Notes under the pieces: generated by a model
Database searches by the model: none
What the model saw: the letters and a program-made list of their open reading frames with translations, nothing else
What the model was told of the DNA's origin: nothing
Shown here: piece after piece, positions 23,161 to 33,989 of the stretch
Layout: every line of letters begins with the position of its first letter
How positions within the stretch are numbered: position 1 is the stretch's first letter
From: Larix kaempferi
Lineage: Eukaryota > Streptophyta > Pinopsida > Pinales > Pinaceae
Reading direction: 5' to 3'
NCBI GenBank assembly: GCA_027924585.1
Contig: BSBM01000609.1
Span: forward strand, 62,001-126,000
Length of the DNA stretch: 64,000 nucleotides
Made by a program: the position numbers and the translations under genes

Positions 23161-23690
23161 GATGATGATATTGACTGTAATATAGTAGACTTAGTCACTA
23201 ACTTAGACAATAATCAAACTAACTTAATTAGAAAAGATAATGTCTTTTGGACTCTTTACTTTGATGGCTCCAAGACATAGGAAGGATCCGGAGTCGGCTG
23301 CATTTTAATTGATCCTGAAAAGAATAAACATTTTTTGTCATGTAGGTTCGAATTTGAATGTACTAATAATAACACAGAATACGAAGCTCTCATTCAAGGT
23401 TTGAGGAAAGCCATTGGTCTCAAGGTTAAATTTTTGAAAGTATTTGGCGATTCTGAAATTATTGTCAGGCAAATAAGAAATAAAATCCATTGTCTTTCAC
23501 CGCATTTAAAGGGTTATTGGGCAGAAATTTGGAATTTAATTTCATATTTTGATGCTTTTAACATCATTTTTGTCCCAAGATTGCAAAACGTTGCAGTTGA
23601 TCTGTTAGCTACTTCCACTTCTAGATTAGTACCCACTAATAATAAATGTTTTATTGAATTAATTTTCAGGCCTTCTGTGCCAGACAACAT
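23161..23690 (+). pseudogene. arnh: G polyprotein: archaeal-type RNase H (aRNH)
   Basis: Same frame, one TAG at 23278-23280. Motifs of the archaeal-like RNase H family are in order: LYFDGSK (Asp, about 23259), NNNTEYEALIQGL (Glu, about 23370), VFGDSEIIV (Asp, about 23440) and VAVDLLA (Asp, about 23590). All four catalytic acids are present. Tat-lineage elements are known to carry such a second RNase H, but as I know it the domain normally sits after the RT-linked RNase H. Here it lies between protease and RT. Confidence 0.85.
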
Positions 23691-24930
23691 CACAAATTTC
23701 AGAGTATTTGACGACGATGAACAGATCATTAGTTTCTTAACCAATGAATATGCTTTTCAAGAAGCCATTATAGAAGAAGAAGAGCATGACTCAGATCTAC
23801 AAAAGAAAGACACAGCGAAAGGAAAATTTATGCCCAAAGGAGTAAGAACACTAGAAGCCCTCTTCGATTTGCAAAACAAATTCAGAAGACCGGTGAATGC
23901 CAAAACCCACAGTTCGGCCCTGCAATATGAATTGATCAATTTGGGCATAGAAGCTGAACCGAAGTATGTCAATTTGGGAAAATGTTGTACTCCGGTAGAA
24001 AGAAGAAGATTCATTAAAATTTTTCAATAGTATAAAGATGTGTTCGCTTGGACCTATGATGATCTGAAGACATATGACACCCGTATCATTCAACATGTAA
24101 TACCTATGAAGGAAGGGGTCAAACCTTTTCAGCAACAGCTAAGGAGGATGCATCCAACACTTGAGCCTCTAATCTAGAAAGAATTAAAAAAGTTGTTGGA
24201 AGCCAAAATCATTTTTAAGCTCCGGCATTATGAATGGGTGGCTAATTTAGTCCCTGTGCGGAAAAAATCAGGAGAAATCAGACTGTGTGTGGATTTTCGG
24301 AACTTGAAAAGAGCTTCTGATAAAGACAACTATCCAGTGTCTCCAATGGAACAGATATTGCAGATGGTGTTAGGATCCAAGCTCTTTTCCCTACTAGACA
24401 ATTTTTCTGGTTACAACCAAGTGCTAGTAGCAGAGGAAGACCGACTCAAAACCACTTTTCGCACAAAGTGGGGAACCTTCGCATATCGGAGAATGTCCTT
24501 TGGCTTAATTAATGCAGGAGCTACTTTTCAGTGAGCCATGGACATCGCTTTCCGAGGACTAGGCGGTCAATGTGTAGTGGTATATTTAGATGATGTAACA
24601 GTCTCTTCCAAGGAAAGAGAAGACCACGTTTCTCACCTAAAGCAAATCTTTGATCACTCTAGGAAGTACGGTATTTCCCTAAATCCTAAGAAAAGCATTT
24701 TTGCTGTTCTTGAAGGAAAAATCCTCGGTCACATCATCTCCAAGGAAGGAATCTCAATAGATCAAGAAAGGATTCAGGTTATCAATAAGATTCCCATGCC
24801 CCACAGCAATAAGTCTATGTAATCATTTATGGGAACCATAAATTTCGTCCGAAGATTTGTGTCGGATTTCGCTCAGATCGTCAAACCCTTACAACAAATG
24901 GTTAAGTAGAATGTACAATTTAAATGGACA
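23691..24930 (+). pseudogene. rt: G polyprotein: reverse transcriptase
   Basis: Same frame. After a Glu-rich spacer (about 23770-23800) comes a Gypsy RT: DVFAWTYDDL, VPVRKKSGEIRLCVDFRNLK (about 24250), FSLLDNFSGYNQ, TFAYRRMSFGL and the active site YLDD at 24583-24594, intact. Stops at 24028-24030, 24175-24177, 24532-24534 (TGA in a usually ATFQRAM motif, so CGA to TGA), 24820-24822 and 24907-24909. RT makes the cDNA. Confidence 0.92.
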
Positions 24931-25395
24931 GATTTGGAGAAGGTTGCATTCAAAGAGATTAAAACTGCTATAGCTAAGGCACCTTCCTTAATAGGTCCAG
25001 ATTTTGATAAAGATTTTATAATGTATACATTCGCTTCTGATGACTCTCTTGCAGCTGTTCTTACTCAGAAGACAGAATCAGGAGATGAATATCCAATTTC
25101 TTTTATGAGCACTGGTCTACAAGGCCCTGAACTGAACTATCCCGTGGTAGATAAACAAGCATATGCAGTTTTCAAAGTAGTAAAACAGTTCAGGCCGTAT
25201 ATTCTAAAAAATAGGACTAAGGTCATAGTCCCTCACCCCGCTGTCAGGTCTCTTTTTGTTCAAAAGGAATTGGGAGAAAGAAGAGGGAATTGGGTCACTG
25301 CTCTCCAGGAGTACGACTTAGAATTCAAGCGAGCTAGCATTATTAAAGGTTAAGGCCTGTGCAAGCTACTCACTCAAATACAAATTGACAAAGAG
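24931..25395 (+). pseudogene. rh: G polyprotein: RT-linked RNase H
   Basis: Gypsy-type RNase H directly after RT: YTFASDDSLAAVL (catalytic Asp region, about 25025), PVVDKQAYAVFKVV (Glu position lost, Gln at the usual K-E-A site), and WVTALQEYDLEF. TAA at 25351-25353. It is the second RNase H in the polyprotein; the upstream aRNH looks better preserved at its active site. Confidence 0.82.
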
Positions 25396-26718
25396 ATGGA
25401 TTGGAGGAATGAAGCCAAGTTGAATATGGTTGACGTATGTTCAATATTTACAGCCCCAGAGTCTTGGTACAGAGACCTAGTACATTACTTACAGTTAGGC
25501 TACTTGCCAGGGAATTGGAGTCCGAAGCAAAGGAGAGCCCTCTGTCTTAAATCAATAGCTTATCAGATCTTTGAAGGAGTACTCTTTAGGAAGAATTATG
25601 ATGGCATTTATCTCAGATGTTTGGAAAAGGATGACGCTATTAATGTGGTCAAAGAACTACATGATGGACCTGCCGGAGGACATTATTCCGGGGACACTAC
25701 AACCCACAAAATTCTTAGAGCAGGGTACTATTGGCCTACTCTCTTCGACTCCCACGCCTATGTTAGGAATTGTGATGTATGCCAAAGAAGTGCTGGAAAG
25801 CTACCTAAAGTAGTAGGCCCTTTGCAGCCAGTTATCATTACCGAACCATTCGAGCAATGGGGCGTAGATATAATTGGGGAAATAAACCCCAACTCTTCTC
25901 TATAGCATCGGTAGATTCTGACGGCTACAGATTATTTTATGAGATGGGCGGAAGTTGTTCCCCTAAGAAAAGCTAACGAAGATACAGTCATCAACTTCTT
26001 GGAAGAGAATATCATAACCAGGTTTGGGGTTCCAATTTCTCTAGTTTTTGTTTTTGCACCTTATTTTTCGTCAATAAAGATTAATGAATTCACTTTTGAA
26101 AGGGGAATCAAATTACATTACTCAGCCAATTATTACCCTCAGGGAAATGGTTTAGCCGAATCAACCAATAAAAACCTTATCCAAATCCTGAAAAAGACCG
26201 TGATTGAAAATCAAAGGAGCTGGCAGACAACCCTCCCTCATGCCCTATGTGCAGACAGGGTAACACCCAAAAACGCCTTAGGAGCTTCTCCTTTCAACCT
26301 GGTCTATGGAAGAGAAGCCATTCTTCCTCCGGATATATTACTCCGATCATTGAAGCTAGCCCAATCCTCCCGAGGTACTAGTAGTCAAGCCCTACAATCC
26401 AGGATTGATACCCTACTAAAACTAGAAGAGTCACGGGAAAAGGCCAAGGAACAGTTTCATCATCATCAAGACGTAGTCAAACGATGGTTTGATAAAAGAA
26501 AATATGGGAAGAGAACTTTCAAAGTAGGAGACTTGGTCCTCAAGTGGGACCACCAACACGATGGTAGGGGAATGCACACGAAGTTCTAGCACTTATGGCT
26601 CAGTCCCTATCAAATTTCTGAAAAAATTGGTCCATCAACTTATAAGGTAAAAGACTTACAAGGAGAGGAACTGAACCTCCCTCTCAATGGTCTCGCCCTA
26701 AAGCAATACTTTGCGTGA
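25396..26718 (+). pseudogene. int: G polyprotein: integrase
   Basis: Same frame to the natural end TGA at 26716-26718. The HHCC zinc domain is visible (HDGPAGGHYSGDTTTHK and CDVCQR, about 25660-25795). The DDE core has WGVDIIG (first Asp, about 25864). At the second Asp the D-N of the family is V-F (about 26050), so catalysis is lost. NGLAEST gives the Glu (about 26150). The C-terminal KVGDLVLKW module follows (about 26525) without a chromodomain. Stops at 25903-25905, 25912-25914 and 26587-26589. Confidence 0.88.
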
Positions 26719-27798
26719 TTTCTGAAAGGTTCTTGTACATAAATAAACCTCTGTTTCTCTGTTTTGTTTTGTTCTTTTCTTTTCTTTTGTTACCTCTGTT
26801 TTGTCGGTTAGTTTAATCCTTTTTCTTTATTTTTTTTCTTTTGAGTAGGTTTTTAGGTCCATTGATTGAAATAAAGCCAAAAATCCAATTATGGTTTAGC
26901 TAAATGAAGAAGACTCCAGAGAACTCATAAGGATGGTCATAAGGAGCCCATAAATAAAATGAGCATAGTTGCAGCTTTGTCTTCAATGATCGGTCGCCTA
27001 GAATGCACTAATCCTCTTTCTTGTTGGTCAAAATAACCCCTGTCAAATAGTTAAGATCATGTTCTTTCCTTTTAACTATCTTAGGTCCTTTTCACTTTAA
27101 CATCAGTGACTGTCTCAAGAAAGTTAAGTATGGCAGGAACCATGGAAATGAAGCATGTCTCACAGATACATGGTATTTAAATGATCCCATGCTACAAATA
27201 AAGCCTAAAGGCATATCTCAAAGAGTTTGGTTTCCAGAAATTCTCTTCTCAATCAAAGCATGGTCGAGAAATAAAAGTAAGCCCAAGAAAGCTGAAGGGA
27301 ACTGTCTAATAAATCAGCCCAGCAAAAGTTCTTCTCCGTCCGTGAATCATGAAATCAAAAATTCTGTTCACACAAAAGGACATTTTGGATTGAAGAACTT
27401 ATATCAAGACATATAAAGCAGGAGAAACTTATTTTTGGAAGGCTCAAAACGGCTAAAAGTCGGAAATTAAAGCAATATCTAAAAGGATATGAAAGCATGG
27501 GAATGAGGAACAAACGAATGTCCCTGTGAGATTTTGTCACTATCCTATGGAGTCCTATACCATTTAACTTCTGAAGGATAGTTTTCTCACACAATTTGGC
27601 CCTTAGAGAGTTTTAAAGGAACACGAATTAATGCTACATTTCTCCCTTTACACACTATCACGATAAGAGTGATCAATGCATTCTTCAAAACTGAACGACG
27701 GAGACATCGGGGTACATATGTAATCAATACTATGAAAGTTTCTTGACATCCAAATGAGTTTTGCTTCAGAGATCTGTGTTCACCAGCGAATCGCCATT
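26719..27798 (+). other. G non-coding segment between pol and 3' LTR
   Basis: About 1.1 kb with T-rich runs around 26755-26850 and only short frames, the longest 75 codons at 27189-27416 with no recognised domain. A usable polypurine tract is not evident directly before the LTR: the last 20 bases read CACCAGCGAATCGCCATT with no purine run. Confidence 0.7.
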
Positions 27799-28553
27799 TG
27801 TTGTTGGTACAACACCCCCCCATTTTATTTGTGAAAATTATTGGGGCCTCTCCTCTTTTTTTAGTATGTTTGCCTTAGAAAATTTTGTAGCATTTTAGCA
27901 TCCTGTTATTTAGTTTCTCAATCTTAAACTTTCCTTAGAACTTTTCGAGTTATGTCTTTTGACTAAACAAACTCAGCCTTTTGGCCCGCAACGACGGAAA
28001 CTTTCAGATAACTTTTCCGAAATAGCGGAAGAGTTGGCCCAAGTCTTCCAAAACCACGGAAGAAAAACCCAAGTTGATCCGAAGCGGAAAAGTTAACTTA
28101 AAGTCTTTGAATAGATGGAACGTTTAATCAAAAAAGCTCGTGGCGGAGCAAAATCATCAAAACCTTCCGCTACAGTAGAAGCTTTCTTATAACTCTTCCG
28201 CAAGCGCCGAAAATGTAATAACTTTTCTTTCGGAAAGACTCGTCCATTGTTTTCGCACCGACAAACCTTAGCGTTTTTTAGAAGACTTTAGATATCTTTC
28301 CCGGTGAAGCGAAAGCTCTCATTTAAATCCCCCGTGATACATTACCCATTTGCGGAAGCACTCACACAACTCTCCCGCAATGGCAGACCGTTTTTTGCTT
28401 TTCTTCCGGCGTAATTCGGAAGCATTGGCATAAGCCTCCCGCTCTTGACGGTCGCATTTATGAAAAAAAATTCGACGTGACCCGACCGTATGCAGGCTTA
28501 ATACCCGTTTAATGGCATACAACCACCAGATTAATGACCCACACGTGCCAATT

Positions 28554-28565
28554 CATATATATAGG
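28554..28565 (+). promoter_or_regulatory. TATA box 1 in G 3' LTR
   Basis: CATATATATAGG, as in the 5' LTR. A transcript from here would express the LTR gene and run to the LTR end or into M. Confidence 0.68.
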
Positions 28566-28712
28566 GGTGAGACCCCATTACCTTTTAATTTGTTTTCATC
28601 GCTCATAGGATCTGCCCATTCTGTTTTAGCATCCAAGCACACCCGTCGTCGCCTGGAGGCTTACATACACAGTTTGCTCGATAGTCGTTGGCGTCATGTG
28701 TTCAGTTTCCAA

Positions 28713-29178
28713 GTAAGTATATTCACCTGCTCTGTAGGGCGTATATGCCTACTTAAAATGACAACTCATTGCTGCATTTTGATTGTTCTTTACTATGATG
28801 TTTTCCCGGAACCCTTTGTCACCCCTTTTGTGCACCTAACGCAGAGTATCATGCTGCCTAGTCTCGCCTCCTCAACCACGGTCTCGTTAATGCGGTGATC
28901 CTGTCATTTACATAGAGAATTGTTGGTCTTGGTCATGGCTATTATGTTTTGAAATCTTCCGCGCCCATGCACCGGTCGACATCCTAAGGACTTGAGCACC
29001 CAGACCAACCTTGATCTTATAGCCATCAGTTTTCTTGACCAACATAGAAACCATAAGGATAACCTGATTAATGTTTTCACAAGTTTTTGCATTCTTTTTA
29101 AATACCATCTAACGGACATTAGTTTTGATTTGTAAAACACTATGTCATGCATGATTATTCACGTCAATTGCTGTACAG
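28713..29178 (+). other. Predicted 5'-UTR intron of the LTR gene (3' LTR)
   Basis: Donor CAA|GTAAGTAT at 28713, acceptor TTGCTGTACAG at 29178; 466 nt. The branch and acceptor pyrimidine region is moderately T-rich. Confidence 0.62.
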
Positions 29179-29188
29179 GTTTCCCATT

Positions 29189-32100
29189 ATGGCCAAAGGT
29201 GGCAAGAGGAGGAGGAAAGCAATCGAGGAAAGCTCCAAACTGGAGACGATGTTCCAGGACACCAAATGCACTACAAACATGCCTCTGGAAGTGAAATGGG
29301 GTGATGTCTATCGTATGATAAGGGATCAAGACTTTCTTGAAGCTCTTCTTGAAGAAGAATGCTTATATCAAAACATCCGGAACTCCTGTATATCTAAAGT
29401 GCCCACACGTCCAGAACTATTCCCATGTTCAGAGGTGATCGGATGGGTGCTGCAGCATGCGAACACTGAAACCAGAGTCATAGAAAATAGCACGGGGAAT
29501 GCCTTCGCCTCATTTAACCCATCCTACATTGCAATAGGTTACAAGCTACCCAAAGCACAGCAACAACTAGATGATGCATGGTTGAAAGAAATCTAGATGG
29601 ATAATTTAGACATGGCAAGGAGGTTGTTAATTTCATGCAAGCAATTTAGAAGAAGAGACAGTGAGGAATACGAAGTCCAGAATCTAAGGCCTCCCTTCAG
29701 ACTAATTGCTCTCATGCTAAGCAGAATCTTTGGGAGACCTGACGGGACGATGTTTATGCTACAGTGGGTCCCTATCATCCATTTTGTTGCTTTCAAAGGG
29801 ACGATCTTCAATTGGGATGACATTCTCTTAGACAGCCTGACATCAGCAATAATGATGGCTAAAGAAGGGCTAGAAGAAAGGAAGGTATAATTCTATATGG
29901 CTTCCTACCTCATAGATTGTATCGTGGCAAAGTGTCTTTTTTCCAAGTTGGGATGCATGTGGAGTCCGGTAGAGGGCCCAATATTCCTTGCATACAAAAT
30001 ATTTTGGGCACAAAATTACAAAAGGGACTACAAGCTCATCTGTGAGGAGTTCATAATGCCCCTTTATCAATTGATATTCAATGAAGAACCCAATTGTCTG
30101 TCTGAAAACGCCATGGAAGCCTTAGAAAAGTATGGCGATTTCTACTTCTCTCCAGAAGGTACTTACATAAGAATGTATGGAGGTTCTAAAGCCCCCTATA
30201 TGCTTCCAAGGTATGCTACAGATTACATAGTCCATAAGGAAATGGTCAGACAAGTCTTCATTGATGGGATGGGTAACACCTTGTATAAGGCCAGAAAAGC
30301 CACTTTTCCCCCCTTACCCTTTTATGTTGGCTACTACAAGTTTGCCGGAATCAAGACTATAAAAGAGTTTGTGGCAGAATTGAAGAACTTCCATTTTGGA
30401 GAGAAGATTTTCCATAGAAACGATCGACAAGGCAAAGTCGCGCAGCACTGCAAAGAACACTCTATGCCCTGTGAATATGCCAATTTTTATGATCCACAGG
30501 AGGAACCATATAGAGGGATCAACAATATGGCCGAGCTACAGATTTGTCAGGTAGACAAAGGGGGAGCTAGCTCAAGCTGCCAGGCTCTCTCGGAAGAAGA
30601 ACTGAGGCTCTTGGAACAAGCAAAGAAGCAAGAAGATAAACTAAGAGAAGAGGAAATTTTGAAAATCCAAGCAGCCGAAGCTGAAGCAGAGGTGAAGAGA
30701 AAAGAAGAGGAAGAAAGAATTAGGTTGGAAACCAATGCTAAGTAGGAAGAAGAAGACAAGAGGAGGAGGGAGCAAGAGGAAGAATCAAAGAGAAAAGAAG
30801 AAGAAGAAGCAAAGAGGAAAGAAAAGGAAGAAAAGAAATCCCAAGAAGAGGTTGAACCCAAAAGCTCAGACTTGCAAAACTTGGATATGGGCTCCCCCAT
30901 AAGGGATCTACCCATTGTCGCTTTCACACCTTATAAAGGTAGCACAGTTTCCAATTGGGTGAATTTTGCTTACAACAAGAAGAGGAAAATCATTGTCAAG
31001 GAGACAGGTTCCAAATTGAAAAGACTGTTATGGCCTGACATTGTCACTACACATGAGACTACAGTCATGCGGAACATAGAAGAGGCTGCTAGGCTCCTGG
31101 CATCCATCTCTGTAGCCGCTATTACGGAAACTGCAGATAATGTTAACATATTGGGAGATAAGCTGGATGAAGAAAAGGGAAAGGCGTAGCGACTTCAGGA
31201 AAATTTAGTCAAAGAGCAAAACTACACAAATATGATGATTGAGAAGAATAATGCTCTTACATCTCAAAAGGAGGATTTGAACAAAGAATTCCAATGATTG
31301 GAAGTGGATAGGAGAGCTCTGTCACTACAGGTAAGAACATTAGAAGATGAAAATGCAGAGCTTAAAGGGAAGAATTTGAAGCTTGAATCGGATAAATTCG
31401 ACAACCTTCAAGAGTTAGATGACCTGAAAGAGAGCAATTAAAAATTACAAGGAGAAAATGAGTCACTGGAGCAACAATTGGAGTTAGCAAACAACAAAAT
31501 GGGAGAATTCAGACCCTTCCACAAGCAGGCTTGTGGAATACTAAAAGAGACCTATGGGGTCAGAGAACTCATAGCAGAAGACATATACAGACTAAAGACA
31601 GTCATGGCCAAAGTCAAGGAAGTAAATGTTGAAGCCACCGGGATCAGGAGGAAACACGCACACATCAGTGGGGAGATTAGAAGGCATATCGAATGGAGAG
31701 AAGGAAAGTCAGGGTTCCCAGCAACCCTTCCCCTTAAATCTATTGTTGAATACAAGGTAGATATACACACCTTGGAGTATTCTAAATATTGCGGAGTAAA
31801 ATTGGCCTCCCTAACTTCAGACACTTATGAACAGTGCAAGACAATATCCTCTCGAATCTGGACCACACAAGAAAGCTTCCAAATAGCCATGCCTCAAAAA
31901 ATAGAAGACTTCCTGAATAAAGCACAGTATTTAGCTAATCTAAGTATAGAGCTCCAGGCATAAAGTGAATATGTGCAGAAGCTGGCCACATTGATAGCAG
32001 AAGATCTATGCCAATTTATCAGCCAAGCTGATGTTCATCAACACATCCTAGAAGAAAGCCTCCGGATCACTGTGGCTGAAATAACCATCTTAGAAGAAGA

Positions 32101-32317
32101 GCTGGTCAAGAAAAAGATATCTCTCAGATTTATGAGCCCCCTGATTGGGACAAACATTATAAGAGACACAAATCACTGGGGAATTCATATAGCAGAGGTG
32201 GAGAAGGTGTTTGCAACCAACCAAGTTACCACGACAGAGAGTGGCCCAGCTATTGCAGTAGTGCAAGAAGAAAGTCCAATATCTCCTCAGGCCCCAGGGG
32301 AGCAGACTCAAGGATAG
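29189..32317 (+). pseudogene. LTR-embedded long ORF of G, 3' LTR copy (about 1043 codons)
   Basis: Frame from the ATG at 29189, 10 nt after the predicted splice acceptor, to the TAG at 32315-32317. Residues 1-15 are Lys/Arg-rich (AKGGKRRRK), possibly a nuclear signal. Residues about 20-450 look globular with many aromatic residues, for example RPPFRLIALMLSRIFGRPDG and YKIFWAQNYKRDYKLICEEF. Residues about 467-560 are an E/K/R coiled coil. A break follows (DLPIVAFTPYKGSTVSNWVNFAY), then two more coiled-coil stretches (about 640-780 and 900-990). In-frame stops occur at codon 136 (TAG, followed at once by ATG) and codon 703 (TGA), both shared with the other LTR. Private stops are at 29888, 30743, 31187, 31436 and 31961. 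I do not recognise the family. A captured host gene and an element-specific accessory protein are both possible. Confidence 0.8.
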
Positions 32318-32511
32318 CTTCCAGCAGCCAGCATGCCTCATGAGTGTTTATTTTTGCATGTGCCTTTGGAATATTAATATTTTGTAATATTTAACTCCTG
32401 TTGATGCAAAATATTTGATATATTTTCCTCATGTAATATTCAGCACTACAAGACAAATTGGGGAATGTAAATGGTTAGGGTATAGGTGTCAACTCTGGGC
32501 ATATTTTGTAA

Positions 32512-32524
32512 GGCTATATATAGT
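32512..32524 (+). promoter_or_regulatory. TATA box 2 in G 3' LTR
   Basis: GGCTATATATAGT, downstream of the LTR ORF, followed by a purine-rich GAGAAGAGAGAAAGGG stretch like a transcription start region. Confidence 0.62.
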
Positions 32525-33200
32525 TGATTAGGAGAAGAGAGAAAGGGACTTTTGGCGGGTGAAATTATTTTTCTGTCTTGTAAAAGAACTATTTCTGCTA
32601 CATGAATAGAAGAATCGTTTTGGCCTGCGGAAGCTAGCACAACTCTTTGCATGGAGTCTTGCTGATTAAATGCTGAACTATTTCTGCACTTTTCATACAT
32701 TTCTTGTGAGATCTTTCCTGGCTCTTATGAATTAATTCTTGCTGTGAATGGTTTCATTTTCTTTTGAAAAATTTCTGTGTTAAATGGGTAATTGAATGCA
32801 TATATTAGTCTGAGCTATCTTGGATGATCTTTAATTCTGTTGTAAATGCTCCTTTCATTTAACAATTATGTGTGGAATTATCGGGTGTATTTCCCAGTCT
32901 ATTGCCCATTCTTTAAATCTGCTCCTTATAAGGATAGGTAATTTAGATTAAATTAGATTAGCATAGATTTGTTTTCTCGCATGCACTTAATATAGGGCAC
33001 TTGCATATCATCTTAGATATAAAATACATAACCGGTGAATCGGGCCGCAACCGATAAAGCAAACAAACCTTTAACACCCACGGTAGTCAGAATTGTTAAC
33101 CGGACAGATTCCCCACACCAAACGGTGAGAAATCTAGTTGGGATTGCTTACTGCGAAGAATCCCTTGCTGATTGATGCAACAATATCTAAGGCATCAACA

Positions 33201-33330
33201 TGTCCTCCCAAGCAAAACCTTGAAAGAGTATTTTCCAGATATCCTAGGGTACAAATTACATGCCATAGGCAAAACCTCGAAAGAATATCTGTAAATCTCC
33301 CAGGGCACAAATTATATGCTTATCTGCACA
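33201..33330 (-). repeat. M 3' region: minisatellite, part 2, with right TSD of G
   Basis: Starts with the TGTCC duplication (33201-33205). Continues the AAAACCTCGAAAGA/CTCCCAGGGCAC units broken by G at 15209. Confidence 0.82.
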
Positions 33331-33935
33331 ACCTATTCCACGGCCACAGAGTATCAACCTGATACTCACCATACATCATCCTGATGTACACATGATCATC
33401 CTGATCATCATCGCTGCATCATCCTGATGCATGTCATCTGGAGCAACATCCTGAAGCTCGTCATCCATGATCATCCTAATCATACAATGCATCCACCTGA
33501 TGCATACACAGTATCTACCTGATACATATCACCATACATGATCCACCTGATCATACAATGTATCCACCTGATACATACATAGATACATGATCCACATACT
33601 GTATCCACCTGATATGTATCAACATACATGATCTACCTGATCATACACAGTATCTACCTGATACATATACAGATACATGGTCCAAGCATCCAACATGATG
33701 CATATACAAATACATATAAATGATCCATTGATCATATCCAACATCCAACATTATGCATACATACATATACATATAAATAATCCAACTGATCATATCCAGC
33801 ATCCAACATGATGCATACATACATATACATATAAATGATCCAACTGATCATATCCAACATTGTCCTGATGCATATATAGAGCAGTAACTGGAGCATCGTC
33901 CTGATGCTCATCATTCAGCGCTTACATCCACAGCC
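33331..33935 (-). repeat. M hairpin array
   Basis: Dense series of short inverted repeats around a shared centre, for example TGCATC-CACCT-GATGCA (33488-33504), GTATC-TACCT-GATAC (33511-33525), TGATC-CACCT-GATCA, and a second class with centre TCC such as TACATCA-TCC-TGATGTA near 33372. The arms differ between units but remain complementary within each unit. The counterpart in P is 46380-47050. Confidence 0.82.
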
Positions 33936-33989
33936 ATGTGAAGGATCCTCCTTCCAACATGCTTAGAATGGCTTCAGCAAATGTCTCCA

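Larger units (their letters stand above)
15214..33200 (+). mobile_element. Element G: 18-kb Tat-like Gypsy with 5.4-kb LTRs carrying a gene
   Basis: 17,987 bp with perfect TSDs, LTRs of 5401 and 5402 bp and an internal region of 7184 bp. The polyprotein order is gag, protease, archaeal-type RNase H, RT, RNase H, integrase. RT before integrase makes it Ty3/Gypsy, and the extra RNase H points to the Tat lineage (Ogre/Retand relatives), where long LTRs and extra ORFs are known. The unusual points are the long ORF inside the LTRs and the position of the extra RNase H. All genes carry stops, so this copy is dead. Confidence 0.93.
27799..33200 (+). repeat. Element G 3' LTR
   Basis: 5402 bp, TGTTGTTGG...GGCATCAACA, same internal layout as the 5' LTR. 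Divergence is patchy: the first 230 bp show about 14 differences by eye, while about 17026-17200 against 29611-29786 shows one substitution and one indel. Confidence 0.95.

Noticed and set aside
15214-33200. Two independent host gene copies rather than LTRs for the 5.4-kb repeats
   Set aside because: The repeats end exactly at perfect TGTCC target duplications and flank a primer site and a Gypsy polyprotein, so they are LTRs of one insertion.
33376-33930. CRISPR-like array of short repeats
   Set aside because: Spacing is irregular, the units are themselves palindromes, there are no unique spacers, and the setting is a plant retroelement.
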